This document shows positions 23,087 to 31,035 of a stretch of DNA of 37,980 nucleotides, one piece after another. Position 1 is the stretch's first letter. The number at the start of each line of letters is the position of its first letter. This DNA comes from Pseudomonas syringae. Lineage in GTDB: Bacteria > Pseudomonadota > Gammaproteobacteria > Pseudomonadales > Pseudomonadaceae. The DNA lies in the NCBI RefSeq assembly GCF_000737245.1, contig NZ_JPQU01000052.1:1-37980 (forward strand). Reading direction: 5' to 3'. Made by a program: the position numbers and the translations under genes. Below the pieces are notes generated by a model. The model had not been told where the DNA came from, made no database searches, and saw only the letters and a program-made list of their open reading frames with translations.

Positions 23087-23245
23087 ATGACAACCGTGGT
23101 TGCGTTCATCTGCCCGAAACGCGTCTGGCATGGCCCTGCATTAAGCATCATGGACCCGGCCTGGGCGTTGATTCCGCTCCGCGAAACACGTCCCGCACGA
23201 CCGACGGCAGCAACGCTGGCCAGCTCGCGAGACGCAAAACAATAA
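23087..23245 (+). CDS. Possible small protein (52 residues), uncertain
   Basis: A 52-codon frame beginning MTTVVAFICPKRVWHG and ending SSRDAKQ. It has host-like codon use, and a hairpin with T-run starts 12 bp after its stop. A purine-rich AGAGAAGGGAATC lies about 17-29 bases before the ATG, which is too far for a good ribosome-binding site. No signal peptide, membrane segment or domain is recognised. The opposite strand also holds an open frame here (23080-23268), so the openness may just reflect base composition. It lies in the 376-bp gap between tig and the tRNA genes, which otherwise contains only the tig promoter and the terminator. Confidence 0.3.
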   Translation: MTTVVAFICPKRVWHGPALSIMDPAWALIPLRETRPARPTAATLASSRDAKQ

Positions 23246-23257
23246 TCCTGAAACAAA

Positions 23258-23285
23258 AAAAGCCGCACTAGGCGGCTTTTCTTTT
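23258..23285 (-). terminator. Terminator of the tRNA cluster (bidirectional)
   Basis: AAAAGCCGC (23258-23266) pairs with GCGGCTTTT (23272-23280). On the minus strand seven T follow, directly after the tRNA-Leu gene. On the plus strand the stem is followed by TTTTCTTTTC, so it can also end plus-strand transcripts from the tig gap. Confidence 0.9.
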
Positions 23286-23324
23286 CGCGCTATAACCGGC
23301 TCACCAGTAATAACGCTTATTTCT

Positions 23325-23409
23325 TGGTGCGGACGGAGAGACTCGAACTCTCACACCTTGCGGCGCTGGAACCTAAATCCAGTGTGTCTACCAATTCCAC
23401 CACATCCGC
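23325..23409 (-). tRNA. tRNA-Leu (anticodon UAG)
   Basis: 85 nt including an encoded CCA end. The acceptor stem GCGGATG pairs with CGTCCGC, and the T-loop reads TTCGAGT. A long variable arm (GCCGCAAGGTGTG region) is present as expected for leucine. The anticodon loop, with TAG at 23375-23373, sits in the TGGATTTAGGTTCCA arm. It is the last of three tandem tRNA genes. Confidence 0.97.
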
Positions 23410-23463
23410 AGTCAATCTTTAAAGCAAAGGCGCCAGATTTTTAACCTGGCGCCTTTCTGAATA

Positions 23464-23539
23464 TGGGGTGGACGAAGGGGATCGAACCCTCGACAACGGG
23501 AGTCACAATCCCGTGCTCTACCAACTGAGCTACGCCCAC
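23464..23539 (-). tRNA. tRNA-His (anticodon GUG)
   Basis: 76 nt with encoded CCA. The acceptor GTGGGCG pairs with CGTCCAC, and the anticodon arm CGGGATTGTGACTCCCG shows GTG. The discriminator base is C, and the base just before position 1 (23540) is G on the minus strand. The extra G-1 needed by histidyl-tRNA synthetase is therefore encoded in the DNA, as usual for bacteria. Confidence 0.97.
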
Positions 23540-23592
23540 CATATTGCATGTAACCGTGACATCTAACTTGTACTTGCCAAAGCTGCCTTTAA

Positions 23593-23669
23593 TGGCGCAC
23601 CCGGCAGGACTCGAACCTGCGACCATCCGCTTAGAAGGCGGATGCTCTATCCAGCTGAGCTACGGGCAC
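23593..23669 (-). tRNA. tRNA-Arg (anticodon UCU)
   Basis: 77 nt with encoded CCA. The acceptor GTGCCCG pairs with CGGGTGC (one G-U pair), the anticodon arm CCGCCTTCTAAGCGG shows TCT, and the T-loop is TTCGAGT. It is first in the minus-strand order Arg-His-Leu. A TTGAAA hexamer lies at 23715-23710 upstream, but I could not pair it with a good -10. Confidence 0.97.
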
Positions 23670-23972
23670 TTATATAATCTGCATTCTTTAACGATTACAA
23701 ATTAAAGGCTTTCAATCACTCCGAGCTAACCTTCAACCCTGCGTGACTTATCACTCTAACAACCAGTGCTAGCTTAACCAGTGCTGGGCTGTGCCCGACA
23801 AGTGCGACGAATCTTATAGACGCCCCTTAAGGTCGTCAACTCTTTTTTAGAAAAAAATTCAGTTAGATAAAGGGGTTAGGTGAATATGCAGACCAAGCGC
23901 CTTTGCCCGAGGGCGATGACATGCGAGAATGCGCGCTCTTTTCCGATCCCTTTCGATGGTTAATCACGCGTA
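23670..23972. other. Gene-free gap between the tRNA cluster and folD
   Basis: This 303-bp AT-rich stretch must hold the outward promoters of the tRNA cluster and folD. Visible items: a direct repeat AACCAGTGCT at 23761-23770 and 23776-23785 (15-bp period), and a TTTTTTAGAAAAAAA tract near 23842-23857. No further tRNA and no supported gene. Confidence 0.6.
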
Positions 23973-24827
23973 ATGACTGCAAAACTAATCGACGGCAAAG
24001 CGATCGCAGCCAGCCTGCGCCAGCAGATCGCCAAACGTGTCGCCGAACGTCGCGAGCAAGGCCTGCGTACGCCCGGCCTCGCAGTGATTCTGGTGGGCAG
24101 CGACCCCGCCTCCCAGGTCTATGTATCGCACAAGCGCAAGGACTGCGAGGAAGTCGGCTTCGTCTCGCAAGCCTACGATCTGCCCGCGCAGACCTCTCAG
24201 GTGGAACTGACCGAACTGATCGATCGCCTCAATGACGATGCGAACATCGACGGCGTACTGCTGCAATTGCCCCTGCCCGAACACCTGGATGCATCACTGT
24301 TGCTGGAGCGTATTCGCCCGGACAAGGACGTGGACGGTTTCCATCCTTATAACGTCGGCCGTCTGGCCCAGCGGATTCCGTTGCTGCGCCCATGCACACC
24401 CAAGGGCATCATGACCCTGCTGGAAAGCACCGGCGTGGACCTCTACGGAATGGACGCCGTGGTAGTTGGCGCGTCCAACATCGTTGGTCGTCCGATGGCC
24501 ATGGAGCTGTTGCTGGCTGGCTGCACTGTGACTGTGACCCATCGCTTCACCAAGGATCTTGCGGGCCACGTGGGCCGTGCTGATCTGGTGGTAGTAGCCG
24601 CCGGCAAGCCGGGCCTCGTCAAAGGCGAGTGGATCAAGGAAGGCGCTATCGTGATTGACGTCGGCATCAACCGTCAGGACGACGGCAAGCTGGTGGGTGA
24701 CGTGGTGTACGACACCGCCCTGCCCCGCGCTGGCTGGATTACCCCCGTCCCCGGCGGCGTTGGCCCGATGACACGTGCCTGCTTGCTGGAAAACACGCTG
24801 TACGCAGCAGAAACCCTGCACGGCTGA
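23973..24827 (+). CDS. folD: Bifunctional methylenetetrahydrofolate dehydrogenase / cyclohydrolase
   Basis: A 284-residue cytosolic enzyme that interconverts 5,10-methylene-THF, 5,10-methenyl-THF and 10-formyl-THF, supplying one-carbon units. Active-site residues are visible: Y50 and K54 in SQVYVSHKRKDCEE, and the KDVDGFHPYNVGRL block. The NADP-binding loop is VVVGASNIVGRPMAMELL, and the C-terminal signature is PVPGGVGPMTRACLLENT. Its length is normal. In P. aeruginosa folD sits next to cysS; here a transporter operon and its activator separate them. A strong terminator follows 22 bp after the stop. Confidence 0.97.
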   Translation: MTAKLIDGKAIAASLRQQIAKRVAERREQGLRTPGLAVILVGSDPASQVYVSHKRKDCEEVGFVSQAYDLPAQTSQVELTELIDRLNDDANIDGVLLQLPLPEHLDASLLLERIRPDKDVDGFHPYNVGRLAQRIPLLRPCTPKGIMTLLESTGVDLYGMDAVVVGASNIVGRPMAMELLLAGCTVTVTHRFTKDLAGHVGRADLVVVAAGKPGLVKGEWIKEGAIVIDVGINRQDDGKLVGDVVYDTALPRAGWITPVPGGVGPMTRACLLENTLYAAETLHG

Positions 24828-24849
24828 TAGCCGGGTTACGGGATAAATG

Positions 24850-24877
24850 AAAACGGCACCCCGAGGGGTGCCGTTTT
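24850..24877. terminator. Bidirectional terminator between folD and the transporter operon
   Basis: AAAACGGCACCCC (24850-24862) pairs perfectly with GGGGTGCCGTTTT (24865-24877), giving U-runs on both strands. It ends folD from the left and the six-gene transporter operon from the right. Confidence 0.93.
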
Positions 24878-24893
24878 TCATTGCATAGCGGCC

Positions 24894-26666
24894 TTACTTC
24901 TTGGCTGCCTCCCAGCTCTTCAGCAAGTCTGAATAGGCGATGGTTTCGCCCTTCGGTTTTTCGTTGGCCAGCTTGCGTTGTGGGGCCAGGAACTTGCCAC
25001 CACTCTGCTCAGCTTTGGTGTACCACGCTTCCGCCGTGGTTTCCGGATTCATTATAGGCGCGCACTTGCTGGCGCCCTGAACCTTGGAGCGCTCGATACG
25101 CGTCATGATCGCATCCTGATCCTTGGCCAGACCGTCCAGTGCCTGTTGTGCCGTTTTCTCGCCGGTTACAGCTTCGGCAACATGACTCCACCACAACTGC
25201 GCAAGTTTCGGATAGTCCGGCACGTTGGTCCCGGTGGGCGACCACTGAACGCGGGCAGGGCTGCGATAGAACTCCACCAGACCACCCAGCTTGGGCGCCA
25301 AGGCGGTCATTTCTTTAGAGTTGATGTCTGATTCACGAATTGGCGTCAGGCCTACGATGGTTTTCTTCAACGAGACGCTTTTCGACGTTACAAACTGCGC
25401 ATAGAGCCAGGCAGCGAGACGTTTTTTCTCGTCGGAAGCCTTGAGAAAGGTCCAGGAACCCACATCCTGATAGCCAAGCTTCATGCCTTCTTTCCAGTAC
25501 GGGCCTTTTGGCGAAGGCGCCATACGCCATTTCGGCGTGCCATCGGCATTCATCACCGGCAGGCCCGCTTTGGTCATGTCTGCGGTGAAGGCGGTGTACC
25601 AGAAAATCTGCTGAGCAACGTTACCCTGCGAAGGCACCGGCCCAGACTCGGAGAACGTCATACCCGCGGCTTCCGGCGGAGCGTAGGCTTTGAGCCAGTC
25701 GATGTACTTCTGGGTCGCAAACACTGCCGCCGGGCCGTTGGTGTCGCCGCCACGCGTAATGCTGGAACCCACCGGATGGCAGTCCTCTACGCGAATACCC
25801 CATTCGTCCACCGGCAAACCGTTAGGCAGCCCCTTGTCGCCGCTTCCCGCCATGGAGAACCAAGCATCAGTGAAGCGCCAGCCCAGCGATGGATCTTTCT
25901 TGCCGTAGTCCATGTGTCCGTAGACTTTCTTGCCGTCGATTTCCTTCACGTCTTCGCTGAAAAACTTGGCGATGTCTTCATAAGCCGACCAGTTGACAGG
26001 TACGCCCAGCTCGTAGCCGTACTTGGCCTTGAACTTCTCCTTCAGGTCTGCGCGATCAAACCAGTCAGCGCGGAACCAGTAAAGGTTGGCGAATTGCTGA
26101 TCCGGCAGTTGATACAGCTTGCCGTCCGGCGCAGTAGTGAACGAGGTGCCAATGAAATCTTTCAAATCCAGCGTCGGCGAAGTGACCTTGCTGCCTTCCG
26201 GGCTTGCCATCAGGTCGGTCAGCGACAGCGCCTTGCCATAACGGAAGTGGGTACCGATCAAGTCGGAGTCATTCACCCAACCGTCATAAATGCTTTTGTC
26301 CGACTGCATGGCGGTCTGCAGCTTTTCAATTACGTCACCTTCCTGCAGCAAGTCATGGGTGACTTTGATGCCAGTAATTTCGGTGAAGGCTTTCGCCAGC
26401 GTTTTCGATTCGTACTCGTGAGTGGTCAAGGTTTCGGAAACCACCTTGATGTCCATGCCGCGAAACGGCTCGGCGGCCTTGATGAACCACTCCAGCTCTT
26501 TCAATTGTTCGGCATCGGAAAGCGTGCTCGGCTTGAACTCGCTGGCCGCCCACTTCTTGGCTGCATCTTCGTACTGATCCGCCCATGCCGAAACGCTCAA
26601 TCCGCTGAGCATCACCATTGTTGCCAGCGTCACGCTATGTCGCAGCTTGTTTTTCTTATTGAACAT
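24894..26666 (-). CDS. Large periplasmic binding protein of glycerol/sugar-type ABC importer (GlpV-like)
   Basis: A 590-residue secreted protein whose signal peptide runs to about residue 29 (VMLSGLSVSAWA/DQ). It belongs to the extracellular solute-binding family 1 type: SETLTTHEYESKTLAKAFTEITGIKV and DGKLYQLPDQQFANLYWFR are typical lobe-1 blocks. It is far longer than usual sugar-binding proteins (400-450 residues), as is the GlpV protein of the Rhizobium glycerol importer, which it resembles in size and operon context. I start at ATG 26666 because GGAGGT lies just before it; a GTG six bases upstream is part of that site. It is the last gene of the operon, 84 bp after the small membrane protein. 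The glycerol or polyol ligand is inferred from operon composition, not from binding residues. Confidence 0.88.
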   Translation of the reverse strand: MFNKKNKLRHSVTLATMVMLSGLSVSAWADQYEDAAKKWAASEFKPSTLSDAEQLKELEWFIKAAEPFRGMDIKVVSETLTTHEYESKTLAKAFTEITGIKVTHDLLQEGDVIEKLQTAMQSDKSIYDGWVNDSDLIGTHFRYGKALSLTDLMASPEGSKVTSPTLDLKDFIGTSFTTAPDGKLYQLPDQQFANLYWFRADWFDRADLKEKFKAKYGYELGVPVNWSAYEDIAKFFSEDVKEIDGKKVYGHMDYGKKDPSLGWRFTDAWFSMAGSGDKGLPNGLPVDEWGIRVEDCHPVGSSITRGGDTNGPAAVFATQKYIDWLKAYAPPEAAGMTFSESGPVPSQGNVAQQIFWYTAFTADMTKAGLPVMNADGTPKWRMAPSPKGPYWKEGMKLGYQDVGSWTFLKASDEKKRLAAWLYAQFVTSKSVSLKKTIVGLTPIRESDINSKEMTALAPKLGGLVEFYRSPARVQWSPTGTNVPDYPKLAQLWWSHVAEAVTGEKTAQQALDGLAKDQDAIMTRIERSKVQGASKCAPIMNPETTAEAWYTKAEQSGGKFLAPQRKLANEKPKGETIAYSDLLKSWEAAKK

Positions 26667-26750
26667 AGACACCTCCAGTGTTGTTTCTTATGTAATCCCG
26701 CTTCGAATACCACCTATCGAATCAGCCTGGCATTAGCGCTGATCCGCTCT

Positions 26751-27023
26751 CTACCCCCAACGCATCACAACCAAGAGCCACACCAGAGAAATCCCTGAAG
26801 CGACCCAGATATTCCAGTCGGTTGCGCCGATCACCAACAGATGCAGATAAGCGCTACCCAGCAGCCCAATGAACAATCGGTCGCCACGAGTGGTGGCAAT
26901 CGGCAGAAAACCTCGCCGCTCAAGGCTGGCCGAGCGCAATTCCCATACCGTCATCCCTGCCAACAGCAAAGCAATGCTGCCGAAGAAGATCGCGGTTGGC
27001 AGTGTCCAGGACATCCACTCCAT
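26751..27023 (-). CDS. Small integral membrane protein, DUF2160-like, transporter accessory (GlpU-like)
   Basis: A 90-residue protein with three hydrophobic stretches: about residues 8-24 (PTAIFFGSIALLLAGMTVW), 46-62 (RLFIGLLGSAYLHLLVI) and 69-88 (IWVASGISLVWLLVVMRW). The cytosolic-looking linker ERRGFLPIATTRGDR is a recognisable DUF2160 block. Members of this family recur inside glycerol-type ABC transporter operons (GlpU in Rhizobium leguminosarum); the molecular role is not known to me. The ATG at 27023 has GGAG nine bases upstream. It lies 10 bp after the second permease, so it is part of the operon. Confidence 0.85.
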   Translation of the reverse strand: MEWMSWTLPTAIFFGSIALLLAGMTVWELRSASLERRGFLPIATTRGDRLFIGLLGSAYLHLLVIGATDWNIWVASGISLVWLLVVMRWG

Positions 27024-27033
27024 TTTCGACTCC

Positions 27034-27834
27034 TCAGACCCGACCAAGGGCAAAGCCCTTGACCACATGGTTACGAACGAACCAGATCACCAGCATGCCA
27101 GGCAGGATGGTCAACACCCCCGCCGCCGCCAGGACACCCCAATCAATGCCTGATGCCGACACTGTCCGCGTCATTACTGCCGCAATCGGCTTGGCGTTTA
27201 CCGACGTCAAAGTGCGAGCCAGCAGTAGTTCAACCCAGGAAAACATGAAGCAGAAGAACGCCGTCACGCCAATACCCGAGCCAATCAGCGGAACAAATAT
27301 CTTCGCGAAAAACTTCGGAAAGCTATAACCGTCGATGTAAGCCGTTTCATCAATTTCCTTGGGCACACCCGACATGAACCCCTCAAGAATCCACACAGCC
27401 AATGGCACGTTGAACAGGCAATGAGCCAGCGCTACTGCGATATGGGTATCGAACAGGCCGATGGACGAATACAGCTGGAAGAATGGCAGCAGGAAAACCG
27501 CAGGCGGTGCCATGCGATTGGTCAGCAACCAGAAGAACAGGTGCTTGTCGCCCAGAAAACGATAACGGGAAAACGCATAAGCCGCTGGCAACGCCACGCT
27601 CAGTGAGATCACGGTATTGAGGCAAACGTAGTACAGAGAATTAATGTAGCCGCTATACCAGCTCTCGTCGGTGAAAATCACCTTGTAATTGGCCAGGGTG
27701 AAATCCTGAGGCCAGAGCGTCAGGCCGCCCAGAATTTCAGTGTTGGTCTTGAACGACATGTTCACCAACCAATAGATCGGCACCAGCAAAAACAGCAGGT
27801 AAATCCACAGCGGTATGACTTTGCGCAGGTCCAT
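27034..27834 (-). CDS. ABC importer permease 2 (MalG/GlpQ-like)
   Basis: A 266-residue CUT1-family permease with six predicted membrane segments. It opens MDLRKVIPLWIYLLFLLVPIYWLV and has the MalG-type block NSLYYVCLNTVISLSVALPAAYAFSR cut by a periplasmic loop. The EAA loop for ATPase docking reads EIDETAYIDGYSFPKFFAKI (about residues 160-179). Its ATG at 27834 follows the stop of permease 1 by 10 bp. The length is slightly under MalG, which is normal for this branch. Confidence 0.92.
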   Translation of the reverse strand: MDLRKVIPLWIYLLFLLVPIYWLVNMSFKTNTEILGGLTLWPQDFTLANYKVIFTDESWYSGYINSLYYVCLNTVISLSVALPAAYAFSRYRFLGDKHLFFWLLTNRMAPPAVFLLPFFQLYSSIGLFDTHIAVALAHCLFNVPLAVWILEGFMSGVPKEIDETAYIDGYSFPKFFAKIFVPLIGSGIGVTAFFCFMFSWVELLLARTLTSVNAKPIAAVMTRTVSASGIDWGVLAAAGVLTILPGMLVIWFVRNHVVKGFALGRV

Positions 27835-27844
27835 GTCCGCCTCC

Positions 27845-28711
27845 TCAGTTCTTTTCGCTATGGGTCATGGCGGTGTAGAACACCCACGACACCAGCAGAA
27901 TTATCAGGAAATAAACCAACGAGAATGCCGCCGCCGGGCCCAGGTCGAATTGGCCGAGCGCCATGGTGGTCAGGGTCTGACTAAGGAAGGTGGTGGAGTT
28001 GCCTGGCCCACCGCCCGTCAGCACGAACGGTTCGGTGTAAATCATGAAACTGTCCATGAAGCGCAGCATCACGGCGATCAGCAACACGCTCTTCATTTTC
28101 GGCAGTTGGATGTGTCGGAACACCGCCCAGCTGGAGGCCCGATCAATACGCGCCGCCTGGTAATAGACGTCCGGAATCGCACGCAAGCCTGAGTAGCAAA
28201 GCAGCGCAACCAGCGACGTCCAATGCCAGACATCAATGATCAACACCGTCACCCAGGCGTCTGATGCGTTGGCCGCATAGTTGTAACTGATGCCCAGGAC
28301 GTTGTTCAGCGTGTAACCCAGCAAACCAATATCGCCCCGGCCGAAGATCTGCCAGATGGTGCCGACGACGTTAAACGGAATCAGCAGCGGAATGGTCATG
28401 ACGATCAGGCAGACCGTGGACCAGCGCCCCTTGCTCGGCATGCATAACGCGATAGCGATCCCCAACGGAATCTCGATCAGCAGTACACACGCGGAATAGA
28501 TGAATTGGCGTAGCAGCGAGTCGTGCAGACGTGGGTCCTGCAAGACCTGCCGGAACCAGTCGGTGCCGACGAAGTAGCGGCTGGACTGGTCGAAGATGTC
28601 CTGCACCGAATAGTTGACCACGGTCATCATCGGGATGATGGCGCTGAAGGCCACCAGCAGGAAAACCGGCAGCACCAGCCACCACGCCTTGTTGTTCTGA
28701 ACCTTATTCAT
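27845..28711 (-). CDS. ABC importer permease 1 (MalF/GlpP-like)
   Basis: A 288-residue CUT1-family permease. The first membrane segment is AWWLVLPVFLLVAFSAIIPMM. The protein lacks the large periplasmic domain of E. coli MalF, as usual for short MalF relatives. The EAA loop region reads AIPDVYYQAARIDRASSWAVFRHIQLP. The ATG at 28711 overlaps the end of the upstream ATPase gene by 8 bases; a longer frame would overlap further and lacks family support. It pairs with permease 2 to form the transmembrane pathway. Confidence 0.92.
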   Translation of the reverse strand: MNKVQNNKAWWLVLPVFLLVAFSAIIPMMTVVNYSVQDIFDQSSRYFVGTDWFRQVLQDPRLHDSLLRQFIYSACVLLIEIPLGIAIALCMPSKGRWSTVCLIVMTIPLLIPFNVVGTIWQIFGRGDIGLLGYTLNNVLGISYNYAANASDAWVTVLIIDVWHWTSLVALLCYSGLRAIPDVYYQAARIDRASSWAVFRHIQLPKMKSVLLIAVMLRFMDSFMIYTEPFVLTGGGPGNSTTFLSQTLTTMALGQFDLGPAAAFSLVYFLIILLVSWVFYTAMTHSEKN

Positions 28712-29804
28712 GGCCTGACTCCAGCAAGTAATCATCCGCGTAGACCATCAGCCATTGGCCCGGGAAACTGATCCAGGCTTGCCCTTCGGGGACTGGCTTG
28801 TCTTCCGCGAGCCTGACTTTCAGAGCGTGTCCGGCCAGGTGCAGATTCAGAATCTTGTAGGTGCCCAAGTCCTCGACATGGCTCACCTCGGCGCACAGTG
28901 CATCGTCCACCGGACCATCCCAGACATGCACAAACTCGGGCCGAATGCCGATTTTCAGACTGCTCCAGGTTTTCTCGCTGATGCGCTGCTGCATCGCGGC
29001 CGGGAGCGGCAAATGGACGTCGCCAAAGCCCACGCCTCCCGCCTGTGGAACCACCTCAATCAGGTTCATTCCGGGGCTACCGATGAAGTAACCGACAAAG
29101 GTATGCCGAGGCTTTTCGAACAGTTCCCGCGGCGTACCGAACTGAACAATCGCGCCGCCGTACATCACTGCGATCTTGTCAGCGAAGGTCGACGCCTCCA
29201 GCTGATCGTGGGTGACATAGACCATGGTGATGTTGAATTGCTCGTGGATCTGCTTGAGCTTACGCCGCAGCTTCCACTTCAGGTGGGGGTCGATCACGGT
29301 CAGTGGTTCATCGAACAGAATCGCCGACACGTCATCGCGCACCAAGCCACGGCCCATCGAGACCTTCTGCTTTTCGTCAGCGGTGAGGTTGCGGGCCTTC
29401 TTCTTCAACAAGGGTTGCAGGTCCAGCACGTCGGCAATTTCATTTACCTTGGTTTGAATCCTTTTCTCGTCCATGCCCTGATTGCGCAGCGGAAATGCAA
29501 GATTGTCGTACACCGTCATGGTGTCGTAGACCACCGGAAACTGGAAAACCTGAGCGATGTTGCGCTGCTCTGGAGAAAGCGTATTGACCACCTTGGAGTC
29601 GAACATCACCTGACCTTCCGAAGGGCTCAGCAAACCGGAAATGACGTTCAGCAAAGTTGATTTGCCACACCCGGAAGGCCCCAGCAGTGCATACGCCCCG
29701 CCCTGCTCCCAGATATGACTCATCTCACGAATCGCGTAATCCTCGGGGCCATTCGGATGCTTGCTATAGCTGTGTGCGAGGTTTTGCAGTCGAATCTCAG
29801 CCAT
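28704..29804 (-). CDS. ABC importer ATPase 2 (GlpT-like), degenerate signature motif
   Basis: A 366-residue MalK-type ATPase with an N-terminal ABC domain and a C-terminal TOBE-like regulatory domain (about 240-366). Walker A GPSGCGKST (42-50), Q-loop Q88, Walker B ILFDEP (D165, E166) and the H-loop THDQ (H199) are all intact. The signature that should read LSGGQ is LTADEKQ at 140-146, and the D-loop reads TVID. This protein therefore supplies a complete Walker half-site but a poor signature to its partner. It starts at 29804, sharing one base with the stop of ATPase 1 (TGATG), and overlaps permease 1 by 8 bases. Confidence 0.93.
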   Translation of the reverse strand: MAEIRLQNLAHSYSKHPNGPEDYAIREMSHIWEQGGAYALLGPSGCGKSTLLNVISGLLSPSEGQVMFDSKVVNTLSPEQRNIAQVFQFPVVYDTMTVYDNLAFPLRNQGMDEKRIQTKVNEIADVLDLQPLLKKKARNLTADEKQKVSMGRGLVRDDVSAILFDEPLTVIDPHLKWKLRRKLKQIHEQFNITMVYVTHDQLEASTFADKIAVMYGGAIVQFGTPRELFEKPRHTFVGYFIGSPGMNLIEVVPQAGGVGFGDVHLPLPAAMQQRISEKTWSSLKIGIRPEFVHVWDGPVDDALCAEVSHVEDLGTYKILNLHLAGHALKVRLAEDKPVPEGQAWISFPGQWLMVYADDYLLESGHE

Positions 29805-30898
29805 CAGGCAACCCTCGCCATACGCAAGCCGGGCGCCTGAATCAGGCGACCTTGCTCATCAAACACGAACAATTTATGAGTCGGGATATACACGCGGATC
29901 GATGCATCGACATCGTAGGCGTGCACCCCGGGAAGATGCAGCACCAACTGAAAATGCTCGTTTCGCACATGCAGAAACGTCTCTGAGCCGCTGATTTCCG
30001 CCAGTTCCACGGTCACCGCCAGCTCAAGATCATCATCGTTCGAAGGCACCAGACTCAAATGGCTGGGGCGCACGCCAAAACGGTAATCGCCATCGCCAAT
30101 CCTGCGCAGATCAACGTTGAGGGGGAAATGCACAAAATTAGCAAAACTGACTTCGCTGCCCTGAATGCGGCCGGGCATCAAATTGATCGGCGGCTCGGAG
30201 AACAACTCTGCCGCCAGCACGCTTTTCGGCTGGTGATAGACCTCGGGCGTGCGCCCGCTCTGAATCACCCGCCCTTCATGCAATACCGTGGTGGTGCCAC
30301 CCAGCGCCAGCGCCTCATTGGGCTCGGTTGTGGCATAGATGGCGATGGTATGGCGCACTTGGAACAGCTCGCGCATCTCCTGACGCAGTTCTTCGCGCAG
30401 CTTGTAGTCGAGGTTGACCAGCGGCTCATCAAACAGAATCAGCTCGGCATCCTTGACCAGCGCTCGCGCCATGGCCGTGCGTTGCTGTTGGCCACCAGAC
30501 AGCTCCAGCGGGTAGCGCGTGAGGAATTTCTCAATGCGCAGCATTTTTGCCGTTTCCAGCACTTTGCTCTGGATAACCTCGCGGGAGGCACCGGCCTGGC
30601 GCAGTGGCGACGCGATATTCTCGAATACCGTCATGCTGGGGTAGTTGATGAACTGCTGATAAACCATCGACACGTTGCGATGCCGCACGGCGATCTGAGT
30701 CACGTCCTTGCCGTTCATCAGGATCCGGCCACTGTCGGGCTTATCCAGTCCAGCCATCAGTCGCATCAGGCTGGTCTTGCCAGACAGGGTGCGGCCGAGC
30801 AACACATTGAACGATCCGGGCTCGAAGCTAAGAGATGCATCATCGATCCAGGTATGACCGTCGACGGCGCGATTGACGTGTTCCAGTGTTAGAGACAT
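29804..30898 (-). CDS. ABC importer ATPase 1 (GlpS-like), H-loop histidine missing
   Basis: A 364-residue MalK-type ATPase and the first gene of the operon. Walker A reads GRTLSGKT (35-42), the signature LSGGQQQR (133-140) is perfect, and Walker B LILFDEP (D157, E158) and the D-loop VNLD are good. Where MalK has VTHDQ, this protein has ATTEP: T191 replaces the switch histidine. The C-terminal TOBE-like domain (about 235-364) includes FGVRPSHLSLVP. The defect complements that of ATPase 2, so the two probably form an obligate heterodimer with one good ATP site. The ATG at 30898 has AAGGG upstream; the sigma-54-type promoter lies 58-74 bases before it. Confidence 0.93.
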   Translation of the reverse strand: MSLTLEHVNRAVDGHTWIDDASLSFEPGSFNVLLGRTLSGKTSLMRLMAGLDKPDSGRILMNGKDVTQIAVRHRNVSMVYQQFINYPSMTVFENIASPLRQAGASREVIQSKVLETAKMLRIEKFLTRYPLELSGGQQQRTAMARALVKDAELILFDEPLVNLDYKLREELRQEMRELFQVRHTIAIYATTEPNEALALGGTTTVLHEGRVIQSGRTPEVYHQPKSVLAAELFSEPPINLMPGRIQGSEVSFANFVHFPLNVDLRRIGDGDYRFGVRPSHLSLVPSNDDDLELAVTVELAEISGSETFLHVRNEHFQLVLHLPGVHAYDVDASIRVYIPTHKLFVFDEQGRLIQAPGLRMARVA

Positions 30899-30955
30899 GG
30901 CTTGCCCTTTTTTTTCGTTTCTTATTCAGGGGGTGCGCAAATGCTTCTTCCAGAT

Positions 30956-30972
30956 AGCGACAATCATGCCAA
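30956..30972 (-). promoter_or_regulatory. Sigma-54 (-24/-12) promoter of the transporter operon
   Basis: On the minus strand, TTGGCATGATTGTCGCT aligns without gaps to the consensus YTGGCACGRNNNTTGCW. Only two positions differ (C to T, and T to C), and the essential GG and GC pairs are correctly spaced. Transcription would begin near 30945, about 47 bases before the ATG of ATPase 1. It faces away from a sigma-54 activator gene, the classical arrangement. Confidence 0.72.
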
Positions 30973-31035
30973 ACCCGGCTAAAGCCCAGACCAGAGCCTT
31001 GCGCGCTAAAAACCACGTTTTCTTGCATTCATTGC

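Noticed and set aside
23080..23268. 62-codon minus-strand open frame in the tig gap
   Set aside because: It starts inside the tRNA terminator stem region, has no ribosome-binding site and overlaps the slightly better plus-strand frame.
23670..23972. A fourth tRNA (tRNA-Pro, which I recall near this cluster in P. aeruginosa)
   Set aside because: No acceptor or T-arm pattern is readable in this gap on either strand.
30973..31035. IHF site between enhancer and sigma-54 promoter
   Set aside because: Looked for WATCAANNNNTTR on both strands. No acceptable match, so none is claimed.
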